Source: Lineus longissimus (Eukaryota > Nemertea > Pilidiophora > Heteronemertea > Lineidae). Taken from it: DNA of 64,000 nt. This document shows positions 20,801 through 29,421 of this stretch, piece by piece; position 1 is the first letter of the stretch; every line of letters begins with the position of its first letter. The stretch lies in assembly GCF_910592395.1 (NCBI RefSeq), contig NC_088326.1:13027001-13091000 (forward strand), in the 5' to 3' direction. A program made the position numbers and the translations under genes. The notes beneath the pieces were generated by a model. The model did not search any database. It was given only the letters and a program-made list of their open reading frames with translations, and had not been told where the DNA came from.

Positions 20801-23618
20801 TTTTCTGTTCTCTCTGGCAAAAACGTACATTGACATTGACATTGACATGCTCTATGAATGGGCGAAAAGAAGTATGGTTGGCAGGCAGAAAGGAAAATAT
20901 TTGGTGCTGAGTGATGGAACCCGTTCGGCGAAGGATGAGGAAGTACGATGGATCGATGAGCTTTTGGAGAGCAAGTTGTGACTTTATCCCGAAGAACAAA
21001 ACCATTATCAAAATCACCTTCATTAAGAGGTGTGAAAATGCAGCCCACTTCACCATGTGTGCCAAGGGAGCCCACTGACTGTCTGTTAGCATTATTGCTG
21101 TGATGGAAACCATTTATCCGAAATAAATCTCTTGGGGACAAAGTCACAACCAGATTGCCGAATGAGATCAATTTAAGCCTGTTTTTAAAGTGGAAATCTG
21201 AACTCCCACTGGAGAAGGAGGGTTGAGTTCCTGTAACACCTAATGCGATTATTTCTCCGAAAATACGATTATAAACGCGGAATAGTCAGGTCACCCTGAG
21301 AGCTTTGGAAGACTATACCCATGTGACCTGGCGCTTGTGACTGGCAGGCTCATCACACATTAACCGATTGATACTACTGCTTGAGCAGTCAGTCGTGCTG
21401 TGGGGATCACTTTTAACCCTGTCGATTTGATGGATGATCGACTTTGACAATGTCTTCTACACAAGTATAGTAGAAGAGAATGTCCGAGGAACAAAGGGCT
21501 CTATAATGCGCTTTTAGCTCTGAGCTATTGTCGGTCATGGTCATGTACCACTAATCCGTAAGAATATAATAGAGACGGACACATTTTCAAGCGGACGTTT
21601 CTACTTCACCGGCCGTATTGTATGCTGACGGATTATAGTATGAGGTTCTAAAGAGGCAATGACCGCCGATTAAAAAGCCTAATAGAATCCTTTGTTGCCC
21701 AGAAAATCTCTTCTGGGACAATGCAAGCTTCTACACCGCTGTAATGTGCGAGTAAAATGTGCAAGTATTCACGTTTGTCACTTGTCACGAGTTAACTGAC
21801 TTTGGCTTGAAAACACGACGTGAGGGTGAAAAGTGATCTCGTGAATCGTATGTAGCCCGCTCTTTGGAAATGACTTGTCCGTTCTTCTCGTCACGTATAA
21901 AAAGCAAACAGTGACTCGTTACATGTCTATAATCGTGGCCTTACACACTTCTCATTAATCTATGAAATAAATCACTTTGCTATATTTGTTGGTGAAAGTG
22001 TACATGCTTTCTTCCAAGGTTACTACCCCTGCCTTCAAATAGACTTCATCCTCAAGCGCAGTATAGGCTACTACATGATTCAAATCTACATCCCGAGTGT
22101 GATGATTGTCATCCTATCCTGGGTGGCCTTCTGGATAAGTATAGATGCCATCCCAGCCAGAGTCACCATAGGCCTGCTTACCGTCCTGACAATGACCACC
22201 CAGAGTGCTGGAGCGAGACAGCAGCTTCCCAGGTAGGTGGCTCCATCTTACATCACGAATGTCAAGGTGGCCGCCATCTTATGTTGAAGCAATGTCTGGC
22301 AAGGTGTCTTGCTGAATTGAGATGAAACAGTGGTGATCCTTTCGAGAGTCAAATCCAAGACTTTGATTTTGAGCCCGGTGCAGAGGTAGACCCCCCCCCC
22401 CCCCCCGGGACTGGGAAAGCTTTCTTTTTCAAATGATTGCTATCTGGATAGAATACGTTCTACATTACGAGTCGGGCTCAGCTGTCCCTCACAAAACTGC
22501 AGGGTCAAATATCGTGGTCCCTTTAACTGAAACTTCTCCTTGCTTCTAGGGTCTCTTACATAAAAGCTTTAGACGTTTGGATGTCCGTTTGTCTCGTCTT
22601 CGTGTTTTCCTCCCTACTCGAATTCGCTGTGGTCAATGTCTTCTCCCGGAAGGAGATCAGGCGGTACATGAGACACCTGCACCCCATGGATGACGAGAAG
22701 GCCATCTCGGAGAGATGCTCCGAAAGAGTAAGTCATAACAAAATGGTAAATGTCGCCCTAGGTGACGCAGATCGTCGCCTAGTTTTTTTGCACTCGATAA
22801 ACAACGTTACATGCATGTGCTCATAGCCTGCGACGATGTTGGTTAGTCGACGAGAAGACATGGCGCATCTTTTGAGACTAGTCTGGTTGCCAACACGCTT
22901 TGTGGTCGCACAATAATAAAGAGCCCTATTGCAGGATGACGTCGAGAAACCAACATCTTTAGCAGGCTCTGTTGTAGAAAGACATGGACAACAGAAAGTT
23001 CGAATGATTATCATTAGCAGGCTCTGTTGTAGAAAGACATGGACAACAGAAAGTTCGAATGATTATCATTAGCAGGCTCTGTTGTTGAAAGACATGGACA
23101 ACAGAATGTTCGAATGATTATCATTAGCAGGCTCTGTTGTTGAAAGTCATGGACAACAGAAGGTTCGAATGATTATCATGAGGGAAGTTTGTGTTTTACA
23201 TTTGAACAGAAATGTTAATGAAGATTTGTTATTTTCTTTCCCCGTGGTTAACTGAAGAAGAACGTATGGTTTATCCGGCGCGAAGCCACGTAGACGATTT
23301 TCATCGTTTTGATTGTCACTTAAATTATTTTCCTGCACCCCGATAGTACATAGCTTATGGTTTAGAATCAGGATAATTTAAACGTAAATCCTCAGTGGTA
23401 TAACCTCACTATGGTGGAAGTAACAAATCATTTCCTTTACTTTACAGGTTCGTATGATGGGAGATAGTGGAGGTGGACAACGTGGGGGTATGCCGATGAT
23501 GAGAGACAATGAGGCCCGCGCAAGGGCAAACATGATTGACAAACTGTCTAGAAAGCTTTTTCCGCTTGCCTTTGTAGTGTTCAATGTCGTGTATTGGGTG
23601 TCGTATATTTTGTGGTGA
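14721..23618 (+). CDS. Cys-loop ligand-gated anion channel subunit, glycine-receptor/GluCl-like
   Basis: Joined exons 14721-14803, 15410-15486, 17798-17865, 18822-19054, 19510-19592, 20173-20304 (or 20354-20485), 22019-22232, 22550-22727 and 23448-23618 keep frame throughout and give 412 residues. In order: signal peptide (1 to about 25); LLDGYEKR motif (about 40-47); ligand-binding domain with [17 protein letters not shown] and ESFGY; Cys-loop C161-C175 with 13 residues between; second disulphide pair C219-C230 in loop C, the mark of glycine and GluCl receptors; M1 (about 245-267); PAR plus M2 (271-292); M3 (about 306-326); a loop of roughly 60 residues; M4 (about 391-411), stop. Pro-Ala-Arg before M2 predicts chloride selectivity, so the pentamer would be an inhibitory plasma-membrane channel. 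Loop C keeps the aromatic and Thr residues used for glycine, but FFRNEK is GluCl-like, so the ligand is unresolved. Exon 1 is the least certain. Confidence 0.93.
15410..15486 (+). CDS. Channel exon 2: N-terminal helix region
   Basis: A 77-bp exon with acceptor TTTATTTTTCTCCGCAG and donor AAG|GTAGGT. It encodes [20 protein letters not shown]; the LLDGYEKR stretch matches the LLxGYDxRxRP motif found just before the beta-sheet domain in GABA-A, glycine and GluCl subunits. It ends in phase 1, which joins exactly to exon 3 and creates an Asp codon. Confidence 0.82.
15487..17797 (+). other. Channel intron 2 (2.3 kb), containing a SINE
   Basis: The largest intron of the gene, bounded by GTAGGT and TTTTTCTTTTCAG. 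It contains a tRNA-derived SINE at about 16799-16873. No other exon-like segment was seen in it. Confidence 0.7.
16799..16873 (+). mobile_element. tRNA-derived SINE head in channel intron 2
   Basis: GGGGCAGCGGTAGCGCAGTG gives an A-box-like region, and GGTTCGACTCC at about 16852-16862 gives a B box. The acceptor ends pair partly (GCAGCGG against TCACTGC) and a CTCATGA anticodon-like loop is visible. The D and anticodon stems do not pair cleanly, so it is a tRNA-derived repeat and not a tRNA gene. The first 15 bases (GGGGCAGCGGTAGGG) are also duplicated just upstream at 16778-16792. Confidence 0.65.
17798..17865 (+). CDS. Channel exon 3: beta1 strand
   Basis: A 68-bp exon encoding [20 protein letters not shown] plus SM. 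It matches the conserved strand with NSFGSIxE found in GABA-A and glycine receptor subunits. Its acceptor is TTTTTCTTTTCAG and its donor ATG|GTGAGT. The 68-bp length and phases match the exon carrying this region in vertebrate GABA-A and glycine receptor genes as I recall them. Confidence 0.93.
18822..19054 (+). CDS. Channel exon 4: loops D, A and E
   Basis: A 233-bp exon beginning [17 protein letters not shown], the family's signature strand (DYxxNIFLRQxWNDxRL), followed by [20 protein letters not shown] and [16 protein letters not shown]. The acceptor is TTCTTCTTTTAG and the donor AAA|GTGAGT. FFRNEK, where vertebrate glycine receptors have FFANEK, is closer to GluCl and GABA-type subunits. 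Confidence 0.96.
19510..19592 (+). CDS. Channel exon 5: Cys-loop
   Basis: An 83-bp exon encoding [20 protein letters not shown], then CPLQIES. The two cysteines (161 and 175) are 13 residues apart with the invariant Pro-Leu-Asp near the tip, which defines a Cys-loop receptor. Acceptor TTTTTTTCTGCAG, donor GTT|GTGAGT. The 83-bp size equals the Cys-loop exon size I recall for vertebrate GABA-A subunit genes. Confidence 0.96.
19829..20006. mobile_element. 172-bp MITE with TTA target duplication, in channel intron 5
   Basis: Element 19832-20003 is flanked by TTA on both sides (19829-19831 and 20004-20006). The ends GGCCGAAGTTACATAGACCT and AGGTCTATGTAACTTCGGCC are exact inverted repeats, and pairing continues through CATTCGTTCATTT for about 35-50 bp. 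A 3-bp TTA duplication is typical of PIF/Harbinger elements, so this is probably a non-autonomous member of that superfamily. No coding sequence lies inside. Confidence 0.85.
20173..20304 (+). CDS. Channel exon 6a: beta8-beta9 and loop C, alternative version a
   Basis: A 132-bp, phase 1-1 exon with acceptor CTTCTGTTGCAG and strong donor ACTG|GTAAGT. It encodes [20 protein letters not shown], then [20 protein letters not shown] and YST. It carries loop F and the first cysteine of loop C. Compared with exon 6b it has Arg200, Asp210 and Asn213 where 6b has Met, Lys and Lys. Skipping or swapping it keeps the frame. Confidence 0.93.
20305..20353 (+). other. 49-bp intron between alternative exons 6a and 6b
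   Basis: It runs from GTAAGT to CTCTCTTTCTATTCAG. A plausible branch A (in TTTAAGC or GCATGAC) would lie only about 20-25 nt from the donor. That is too close for normal spliceosome assembly in most animals, so 6a and 6b are unlikely to be joined in one mRNA. Retaining it would shift the frame (49 = 3x16+1). Confidence 0.8.
20354..20485 (+). CDS. Channel exon 6b: beta8-beta9 and loop C, alternative version b
   Basis: A 132-bp tandem duplicate of exon 6a with the same phases, its own acceptor (CTTTCTATTCAG) and donor (ACTG|GTAGGT). By my count about 25 of 132 bases differ, but only three residues change (R200M, D210K, N213K), so selection has kept both copies functional. The changes make the loop F/beta9 region about two charges more positive. 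Both versions share the N-glycosylation sequon NYS inside loop C. Confidence 0.92.
20567..20626 (+). pseudogene. Decayed third copy of exon 6
   Basis: Nineteen codons (20568-20624) align without gaps to the 3' half of exons 6a/6b: [18 protein letters not shown] against [18 protein letters not shown]. The following loop C cysteine codon is a TGA stop (20622-20624). The 5' half of the exon, its acceptor and its donor are not recognisable. It is most simply a dead third tandem copy. Confidence 0.75.
21766..21930 (+). mobile_element. MITE family A copy in channel intron 6
   Basis: Starts TTCACGTTTGTCACTTGTCA, contains GGCTTGAAAACACGACGTGA and CCCGCTCTTTGGAAATGACT, and ends near GTGACTCGTTACATG. 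Its orientation is the same as the host gene. The right terminal repeat is shortened compared with 56172-56353. Confidence 0.85.
22019..22232 (+). CDS. Channel exon 7: loop C end, M1 and M2
   Basis: A 214-bp exon with acceptor CTTTCTTCCAAG and donor CAG|GTAGGT. It encodes [20 protein letters not shown], then M1 and the pore helix [20 protein letters not shown]. Cys230 closes the loop C disulphide. With Arg273 of PAR as 0', position 2' is Thr, 6' is Leu and 9' is Leu. The 9' Leu gate is normal, but 6' Leu replaces a Thr that is nearly constant in this family and important for picrotoxin block. Confidence 0.97.
22391..22406. repeat. Poly(C) run in channel intron 7
   Basis: Sixteen consecutive C bases. 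Length polymorphism and assembly slippage are likely. No function is implied. Confidence 0.9.
22550..22727 (+). CDS. Channel exon 8: M2-M3 loop, M3 and start of the cytoplasmic loop
   Basis: A 178-bp exon with acceptor CTCCTTGCTTCTAG and donor AGA|GTAAGT. It encodes [20 protein letters not shown] and then [15 protein letters not shown], the most conserved M2-M3 and M3 block of anion-type subunits. The cytoplasmic loop begins with a basic stretch ([12 protein letters not shown]). Confidence 0.97.
22825..22968. mobile_element. 144-bp inverted-repeat element in channel intron 8
   Basis: The left end AGCCTGCGACGATGTTGGTT and right end AACCAACATCTTTAGCAGGCT are about 30-bp imperfect inverted repeats; GATGTTGGTT and TCGACG are shared exactly in inverted form. 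The interior is unrelated and non-coding. Its right tip overlaps the first unit of the following minisatellite. Confidence 0.65.
22961..23180. repeat. 55-bp minisatellite, four units, in channel intron 8
   Basis: AGCAGGCTCTGTTGTAGAAA starts units at 22961, 23016, 23071 and 23126, an exact 55-bp period. Each unit contains TCTGTTGT and ACAACAGA, an 8-bp inverted repeat around a 12-base spacer, so every unit can form a small hairpin. Units differ by only one to three bases. Confidence 0.95.
23448..23618 (+). CDS. Channel exon 9: cytoplasmic loop end, M4 and stop
   Basis: The acceptor is TTTCCTTTACTTTACAG. A Gly/Met/Arg-rich stretch ([14 protein letters not shown]) is followed by [20 protein letters not shown] and [10 protein letters not shown], then TGA at 23616-23618. 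IDKxSRxxFPxxFxxFNxxYW is the standard M4 entry of GABA-A, glycine and GluCl subunits. The cytoplasmic loop is short for the family. Confidence 0.97.
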   Translation, partial: VRMMGDSGGGQRGGMPMMRDNEARARANMIDKLSRKLFPLAFVVFNVVYWVSYILW

Positions 23619-23973
23619 GATAAACAAGGACGTTTGCGTGACGAGAGAAATGTACAGGATTCGTTTGTTCAAATGATCTCCGTTAGGAAGCGCCACTGCG
23701 TTGCGCAGTACTTTGCGCACCAGTGTGTAAATGCGTTTCTGATGTGGCAGTGATGGCCACTGAGAACAGGGCCGGGCCAGAGGTTGCGACAGCCTTCTGT
23801 GACTCGGTGCACATTCATGACGGCAGTAGGTTTCAGGATTCCAGCAACCTCAAGTGAGGTCAAGATTGGATCCTGGATTAAAGTGATCTTTTCCCGTTTG
23901 CAAATAACATTCAAAATCAAAATTTGCCTTTGGTGCATTGAGTGTTTATAATGGGACACCACTCACGAATAAA
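23619..23973 (+). other. Probable 3' UTR of the channel gene with a candidate poly(A) signal
   Basis: AATAAA occurs at 23968-23973, 350 bp after the stop codon, in sequence with no other feature. More AATAAA hexamers at about 26026 and 26137 would allow a much longer 3' UTR. The true end is not determined by sequence. Confidence 0.4.
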
Positions 23974-24377
23974 CCACTGTAATACAGGTTAAGTGTTTCA
24001 CTCAGCCCAAAATTGGTCTTACCTTTGTCAAAGAGAAATTCGCATACGCGGAAGAGATCGCGTTAAGGGAAAAATCAAGAACCAGCTCAGTGTGTTCATG
24101 GTCTTTTGATGACGTTGCTGATATGAGCATCGCATACCAAAAGAGCATTGTGAAGTTGCATGAGCGGCTCCTGGAGACGAAGGAACGAACTGAATATAGC
24201 TTACCAACTGTATATAGCTCGTATGAATAATAATGTTTATATCATCATGTATCATAAAGTAATGTGCTTTATAGTCCTGCAAATGTGGAACATCAACTTG
24301 CTCCTTGTACACCACCAATACCATCATTCGAATGGTTCAAATTGACATTATCTCGTTTTGTACACGATGAAGTTGAT

Positions 24378-24399
24378 GGGGGGGGGGGGGGGGGGGGGG
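24378..24399. repeat. Poly(G) run
   Basis: Twenty-two consecutive G bases. The neighbouring minus-strand frames with poly-proline are products of this run and not genes. Confidence 0.9.
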
Positions 24400-25485
24400 C
24401 CAGAGTGAGGCTGATATAAACTTTAGGCCAAAACCGAGGTAGCGGCCGCGGGTTTTGGGGTGAATTAACAGCTCCACCCAAGCGGTGTTTTGGTGAGGCA
24501 AAATACCAAAGTGAAGTGTAGATTTCTGTACTAAAACACCTCCAACCAAACACTGATGAAATCTTATGTTGATTGCTTTTCCACCACTTTTCTTTGTGTT
24601 CACCTCAAGCGGTTAAACATAATTGCTGCCGTTGAAACCTGGCAGAGCCCATTTATACACTGCTAACTGCGATCCATTGTAATCAAGGTCTTTTCGAATG
24701 TCCATTCTTGGTATAGCATTCCGCGAAGATGACGTCACTGCAGCTGCTGCTCTCTATTTCCCCATCGCTGAATTACAGGCAATGTCGGACAAACATGCGG
24801 TTTCGTAATGGATTCAGGCTTTCTAACTGGGGCAGTTAGATTCATTCTGGCACATGCCCGAGTGTTGGAAATACTACATAATTGTTCTGAATATTTCTCT
24901 CTCTGACTCTATGGTATCATTCATGCTAAAAACAATGCAGGGTCAAAGATAATTGACTTTGAAATAAGCTCAAATGCGTAGAAATAAGTGTCGATGGCCG
25001 ACTGTCACGTGACTAAAACGTCATCAATATCTTATGCAAATGACCTTGTGAGCTATAAATAGTAACTTCGCGGGATGCTATTGAAATTAGTACTATAATC
25101 GAATACAAATGCACTTGATGTCATTGTTTGTGTTAGCATAACACCACTCCATGGTCTAGACCGTCGTGTGTGAGATTGTGATGTGTGACCGTGGTGTGTC
25201 TGATTATATGTGAAGACGGGAGGGGAGATTGAGACCTATCAATCGATAGTTTGGTCAGGAATGAAGCCTGAGGAAACGTCGTGTTAATTATCAAATAAGA
25301 ATTAAACATGATTTAGGGATTACATCAGCATACTTCGCCTTGTAAATACAGACAGTTGGAATATTTGGCATTGTGTGAATGTCGGCACTGTGTGTATGGT
25401 TTGGTGTGTGCGTAGTTTGCTTCAAGCTAATGATTCATTAGTAAATCCAATAGTGATTATTCCTTCTCTCAAGTTGTGTACAATA
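24400..25485. other. Intergenic stretch, no gene supported
   Basis: No motif-bearing frame, RNA gene or recognised repeat. Simple TG-rich sequence occurs near 25165-25200 and 25380-25415. Confidence 0.4.
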
Positions 25486-25655
25486 CCGGTGTGCAAGGGA
25501 TAGTAGTCCTAGGGTTGATAGTCCGTGTAACAATAGCCCGCATTGCTAAATGTTTTGGGTAGGGTTAGCGGTACAATAGATCATGCTGCTCAATTGGTTA
25601 AATACAATGCTACCGGACTATGACTCCAGGGGGACTATATCCGCTGTCACACCGG
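25486..25655 (+). mobile_element. 170-bp inverted-repeat element, copy 1
   Basis: It runs from CCGGTGTGCAAGGGATAGTA to GACTATATCCGCTGTCACACCGG. The ends are imperfect inverted repeats of about 45 bp (CCGGTGTG, GGATA, AGTCC and ATAGTCCG shared). A reverse-orientation copy of exactly the same length lies at 63303-63472 with few mismatches. No transposase. Confidence 0.85.
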
Positions 25656-26518
25656 TTGTTTCATTAGGTTTTCCATATCCACAGACATTGTAAATACTTT
25701 TTGTTCAAGGGGTTAGGGAGAGTTTTGGGGACCCTATAATATCACCATGACATCGCGATGGAAGATAATTGTGTTTATATTTAGTAACTGTGTGACCCTC
25801 CTTCGAAATGGAAGTGTTTAATACAAGGTTCTTACAAAACAAGTCAAGCTATTTTCACCACCCTCAAATTTACAACACTGCAGTATCATTGATACAAAAT
25901 ATATGGTTCAAGAGAAAAAAAGAGACCAATATAAAGTGCTAGTAGTCTGAAATGAATGAAGAACTAATTGGATTATATAGTCGTTAACTTTTTTGGGCCT
26001 CCCTGTATAGAATTGTTACTGGCTGTAATAAATGTGTGTGCGCAAGAAATGCATTTTGTAGACACTATATAAATATGTAAACAAAACCTTTCTGAATATT
26101 GTAACTATGTATACATGATTGTATGACTCGGAAAGGTGAATAAATTGCTATTTTTCCATTCAATGTTGTTCTTTTTGTCCCCTGATAAATTGTTTTTGTT
26201 AATTCCTCCTGCAAATAGATACATGCCCACATTGAGGGGTCTACGGATAGATGGAAACACATTATGACGCGAAGTGGAGTAATTTGAGACCTAGGTGGTG
26301 CTGAGGGTCACCAGGAGATGGGCGACTCCGGAGGATGGTTCGAATCGGCGACTGATATGGATTTGAGGCCTGAGCAAAGTGTTTTTCATATCGCTTCATC
26401 TGGCCTACATCTGGGTACTCAGTTGAACTCGGAAATGTGACCAAATCACATTTACCACAAGATGGTGGTGTTGCACAACACTAGATTATCTTATATCATA
26501 TAAGGGTAGGCCCAACCA

Positions 26519-26650
26519 ATGCTGAACATTTCAGGGTGTCAACTAAATCCGCCAGTCTGGGGCTGTGTAACATTACTAGTTATGATCGCCCTAGGACCTT
26601 TGACCAAATATATCCGAAAAACACGATACTCGACATTAAGTTGTAATACT
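26519..26650. repeat. Dispersed repeat, related to 55518-55660
   Basis: The two places share TTTCAGGGTGTCAAC, then CTGTGTAACATTACTA against CTGTGTAACATCACTA, then CCGAAAAACAC against CTGAAAAACAC in the same order and spacing class. Ends and family are unclear. Confidence 0.45.
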
Positions 26651-27270
26651 ACTAAGGATACACCGATAGACTGGTTAGAGTTGCCTTCAGCCGCAAGACC
26701 TTTCCTTCTCGAGTGTGTTCCGAGATGGAGACTCACGAGATTGTCATATGCCGGGACTCCACTGCTGTGGCCACTGTGATCTCTACAGAACCAGGTAACC
26801 CCATTATCAACTCCTCTCAAACGTAACTTATCTTGCCAAATTCGTATTGTACATATTAACTAATCGTCTTCTTCATCATGTGAAGTGCTTGCACACTGAT
26901 ATCGTAGTTAGAGAAGGTAGAGGACAGACTAAATTTCAAAGCACTAGACACTGTTGATGGTAGCTAGCAAATACTAGCTACTTTCCTAATCGCCAATCCA
27001 TCATCAAGGCGAAACGAGAACGAATGCTTATATTCGACGAACTCTATGCAATATCAGAATACAAAAAAGCTAATACATTAATAATATTTGCATCTGAAGA
27101 CCTTCGCTCGCACACGAAGAAACGCCCCCAGAAAAGAAGTGACCTCATCGCACTTCGGGTCAACATGGGAAAGATCGGGTGCTGCCGCTATCGAGTTAGG
27201 CTGCTATATTCGGCCTCGGGGAGGCATGTTAACCTAATTGACTTTTTGAAGTGTCAGATGTTACTGTCAG

Positions 27271-27521
27271 GATGTACCCAAGACGCGTATCAAGTAATCA
27301 ATAATGACTTTTGTTCAGAAATACCCGGCAGCAGGGGAGCTTGTTCTTTCAAGGCTGTTTAACGACATCAACAACAATGCATTTGGGAGCAACAAGATGT
27401 GCGCAGGACGCATATCAAATCCTTGATAATGACTATTTGCTCAGACATGTCCGGCCGCTGGGGAGTATGTTGTTTCACGAGTTTTTAACAACACATGAAA
27501 CAACAAAGGATTGCATTTGAA
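27271..27521. repeat. Tandem duplication, 125-bp unit, two diverged copies
   Basis: GATGTACCCAAGACGCGTAT at 27271 aligns with GATGTGCGCAGGACGCATAT at 27396. The similarity continues through AATGACTTTTGTTCAGA against AATGACTATTTGCTCAGA to a shared GCATTTG end. Open frames in this stretch are weak and not supported as genes. Confidence 0.7.
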
Positions 27522-27944
27522 GGTTCTTTTTTATTTATTTTAGCCTAGATTTATCACTAAGTCTCAAAAGAAATATCGATAATCGCTTGTTCAATTCGAG
27601 ATTTAGCATTGAAAAAAATATATGACATATTGAAGTCAATAACCTCTGATCGGTAAAAGTAAATCGGTCATTAGGATTTTCGAACGAAAAAGTCAGTATG
27701 TTCGTGGGCGTTATAATCATACTTCCCGGCCTCTTGATCCTCCGTCTTCATTAGGGAGTCATGTTTAACGCCTCCCTGGGAGCTTTGGGAGACTGAGGCA
27801 GGGGTGATTCCCCTCGTTAACTTCCAGGGCATCATGGGTAATTACATTATCATCATCTTGGAAAAATGAATGCACCTGCTCTTGAATGTGGTAATTTCTG
27901 TAGTGTCAGTTTCGTAAGTGGGTGGGTGTTCTAGTAGGGTTTAA

Positions 27945-28170
27945 GATTCGCGTTCAACTTGTCACTGTTCTGTTTGACTTGTCACGAGAATTTTGTTTAA
28001 AACTGACTTCGGCTTGAAAACCTGACAGGACACGACGTGAGGGTGAAAAGTGACATCGTGAATCGTATGTAGCTCGCTCTTTGGAAATGACTTGTTCGTT
28101 CTTCCTGTCACACATGAAAAGTGAACTGTGACACGTTACATGCGAAAACGTGAAGTCGAGATCTGTATAA
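27945..28170 (+). mobile_element. MITE family A copy
   Basis: A well-preserved copy containing GGCTTGAAAAC, GACACGACGTGAGGGTGAAA, GAATCGTATGTAGCTCGCTC and TTTGGAAATGACTTGTTCGT, ending GTGACACGTTACATGCGAAA then ACGTGAA. It is longer than other copies because of an extra duplicated segment near the left end (TTGTCACTGTTCTGTTTGAC). Confidence 0.85.
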
Positions 28171-29324
28171 GAGCGGTCTCGCAGGGTGACACAGATGAAT
28201 TTGGAACATTGATAGTATCCCGTCACAGGCCAGATAACGTATTGTAAACACAGCAACAAACTGCTCTCTACATCAGTTACAGGTTTCAACTTGCCCGTAA
28301 AAAATGGCGGGAATATCGACTTTTTCCCGCCATCAGTCATCGGGACACTCTATACTACACCAGGGAATTTGACTTGGTGATTTAATTCACATTTATTTCC
28401 TGTGGAGACATGACGAAGTAGAAATGTGATATTTGTAGCTCGGCTGTTTGGTCTCGAGATATCACCGTTTCTTTCTCTGTGTTCTTGTCTGATATTTGTT
28501 GAAAGAACTCAAGAAACGCCTGGCATGGTGGAATGGTTTGATCGCTCTCCGTTTTACTGTCGACAAAGAACACAGCTTAGACCACGACGATTTGAATTCG
28601 GTTTGTCAGATAAACATATTCTCAAAATCAAATCATCTTTTCCATTCTTGAAACCATGGCCACTGCCACGATGTTGACATTATCTAAATGCAAATTTTCG
28701 TTTTGCAAGCGAAGTAAATCGCGTTAAGCTATAGTAACTCCACTTTCTCTGAGCTTGTTTTTGGAGAAAGAAAAGAACAATAATTCCATTCAGGTTGAGC
28801 ATCGTTTACCTAGAATCTAACAACATCAATCCAATTGCCTTACTCAATTTTTCTGCGGTAAGTTGAAAAAAACCCAGTTGCTTGGTAGTCGTTGACGAAG
28901 ACTGTTCTGAAGTATTAGCACCAAGGTCAGTGTACCTCACTAATTGAACCATTTAGTCAATTTTGACACATTTGACCCTCGCTTCCCACTCCCCGCGCTG
29001 TCATCCAAATGAACTTTTCCAACTCATAAATCCCAGCGTACCAGTTGAATCATTCGGCGGAGAAATGTAGAAATTCCCCAAGCTCTCATCCATTTGTTCT
29101 TGTATGGTAATGAGATGCACGTACACGTTTTATTGCTTTCGAGACAATGGGATATTTGAGGAGACCTTCAGGGGAAGGAGTTGAAAAGCAAGGCAATTAT
29201 AGACGCTTTGCAATATGCGTCACAATGCCCCCCAAGATGGCCGCGAACAGTGCTGTCACGAGCGCGACGCTATGTTGTGACGCTTTGCGCAAGTCCTGAC
29301 GCGATGTCCTGAAAAGAAGATAGC
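28171..29324. other. Intergenic stretch, no gene supported
   Basis: No gene or recognised repeat. Open frames here lack motifs and splice context. Confidence 0.4.
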
Positions 29325-29421
29325 CGACGTCATCACGTTATATCTGGCCCCCAACATGGCCGACATCGTGACGTCATCACGTTATATCTGGCCCCCAACA
29401 TGGCCGACATCGTGACGTCAT
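29325..29421. repeat. 44-bp tandem duplication carrying two CRE-like sites
   Basis: ATCTGGCCCCCAACATGGCC plus CGACATCGTGACGTCA occurs twice, 44 bp apart. TGACGTCA, the full palindromic CREB/ATF site, lies at 29369-29376 and 29413-29420, and a half site GACGTCATC at 29327. Each unit also has AACATGGCCG, resembling a YY1 motif. Regulatory activity is inferred from motifs only. Confidence 0.65.

Noticed and set aside
22961-23180. CRISPR-like array
   Set aside because: Same reason: the whole 55-bp unit repeats, with no variable spacers.
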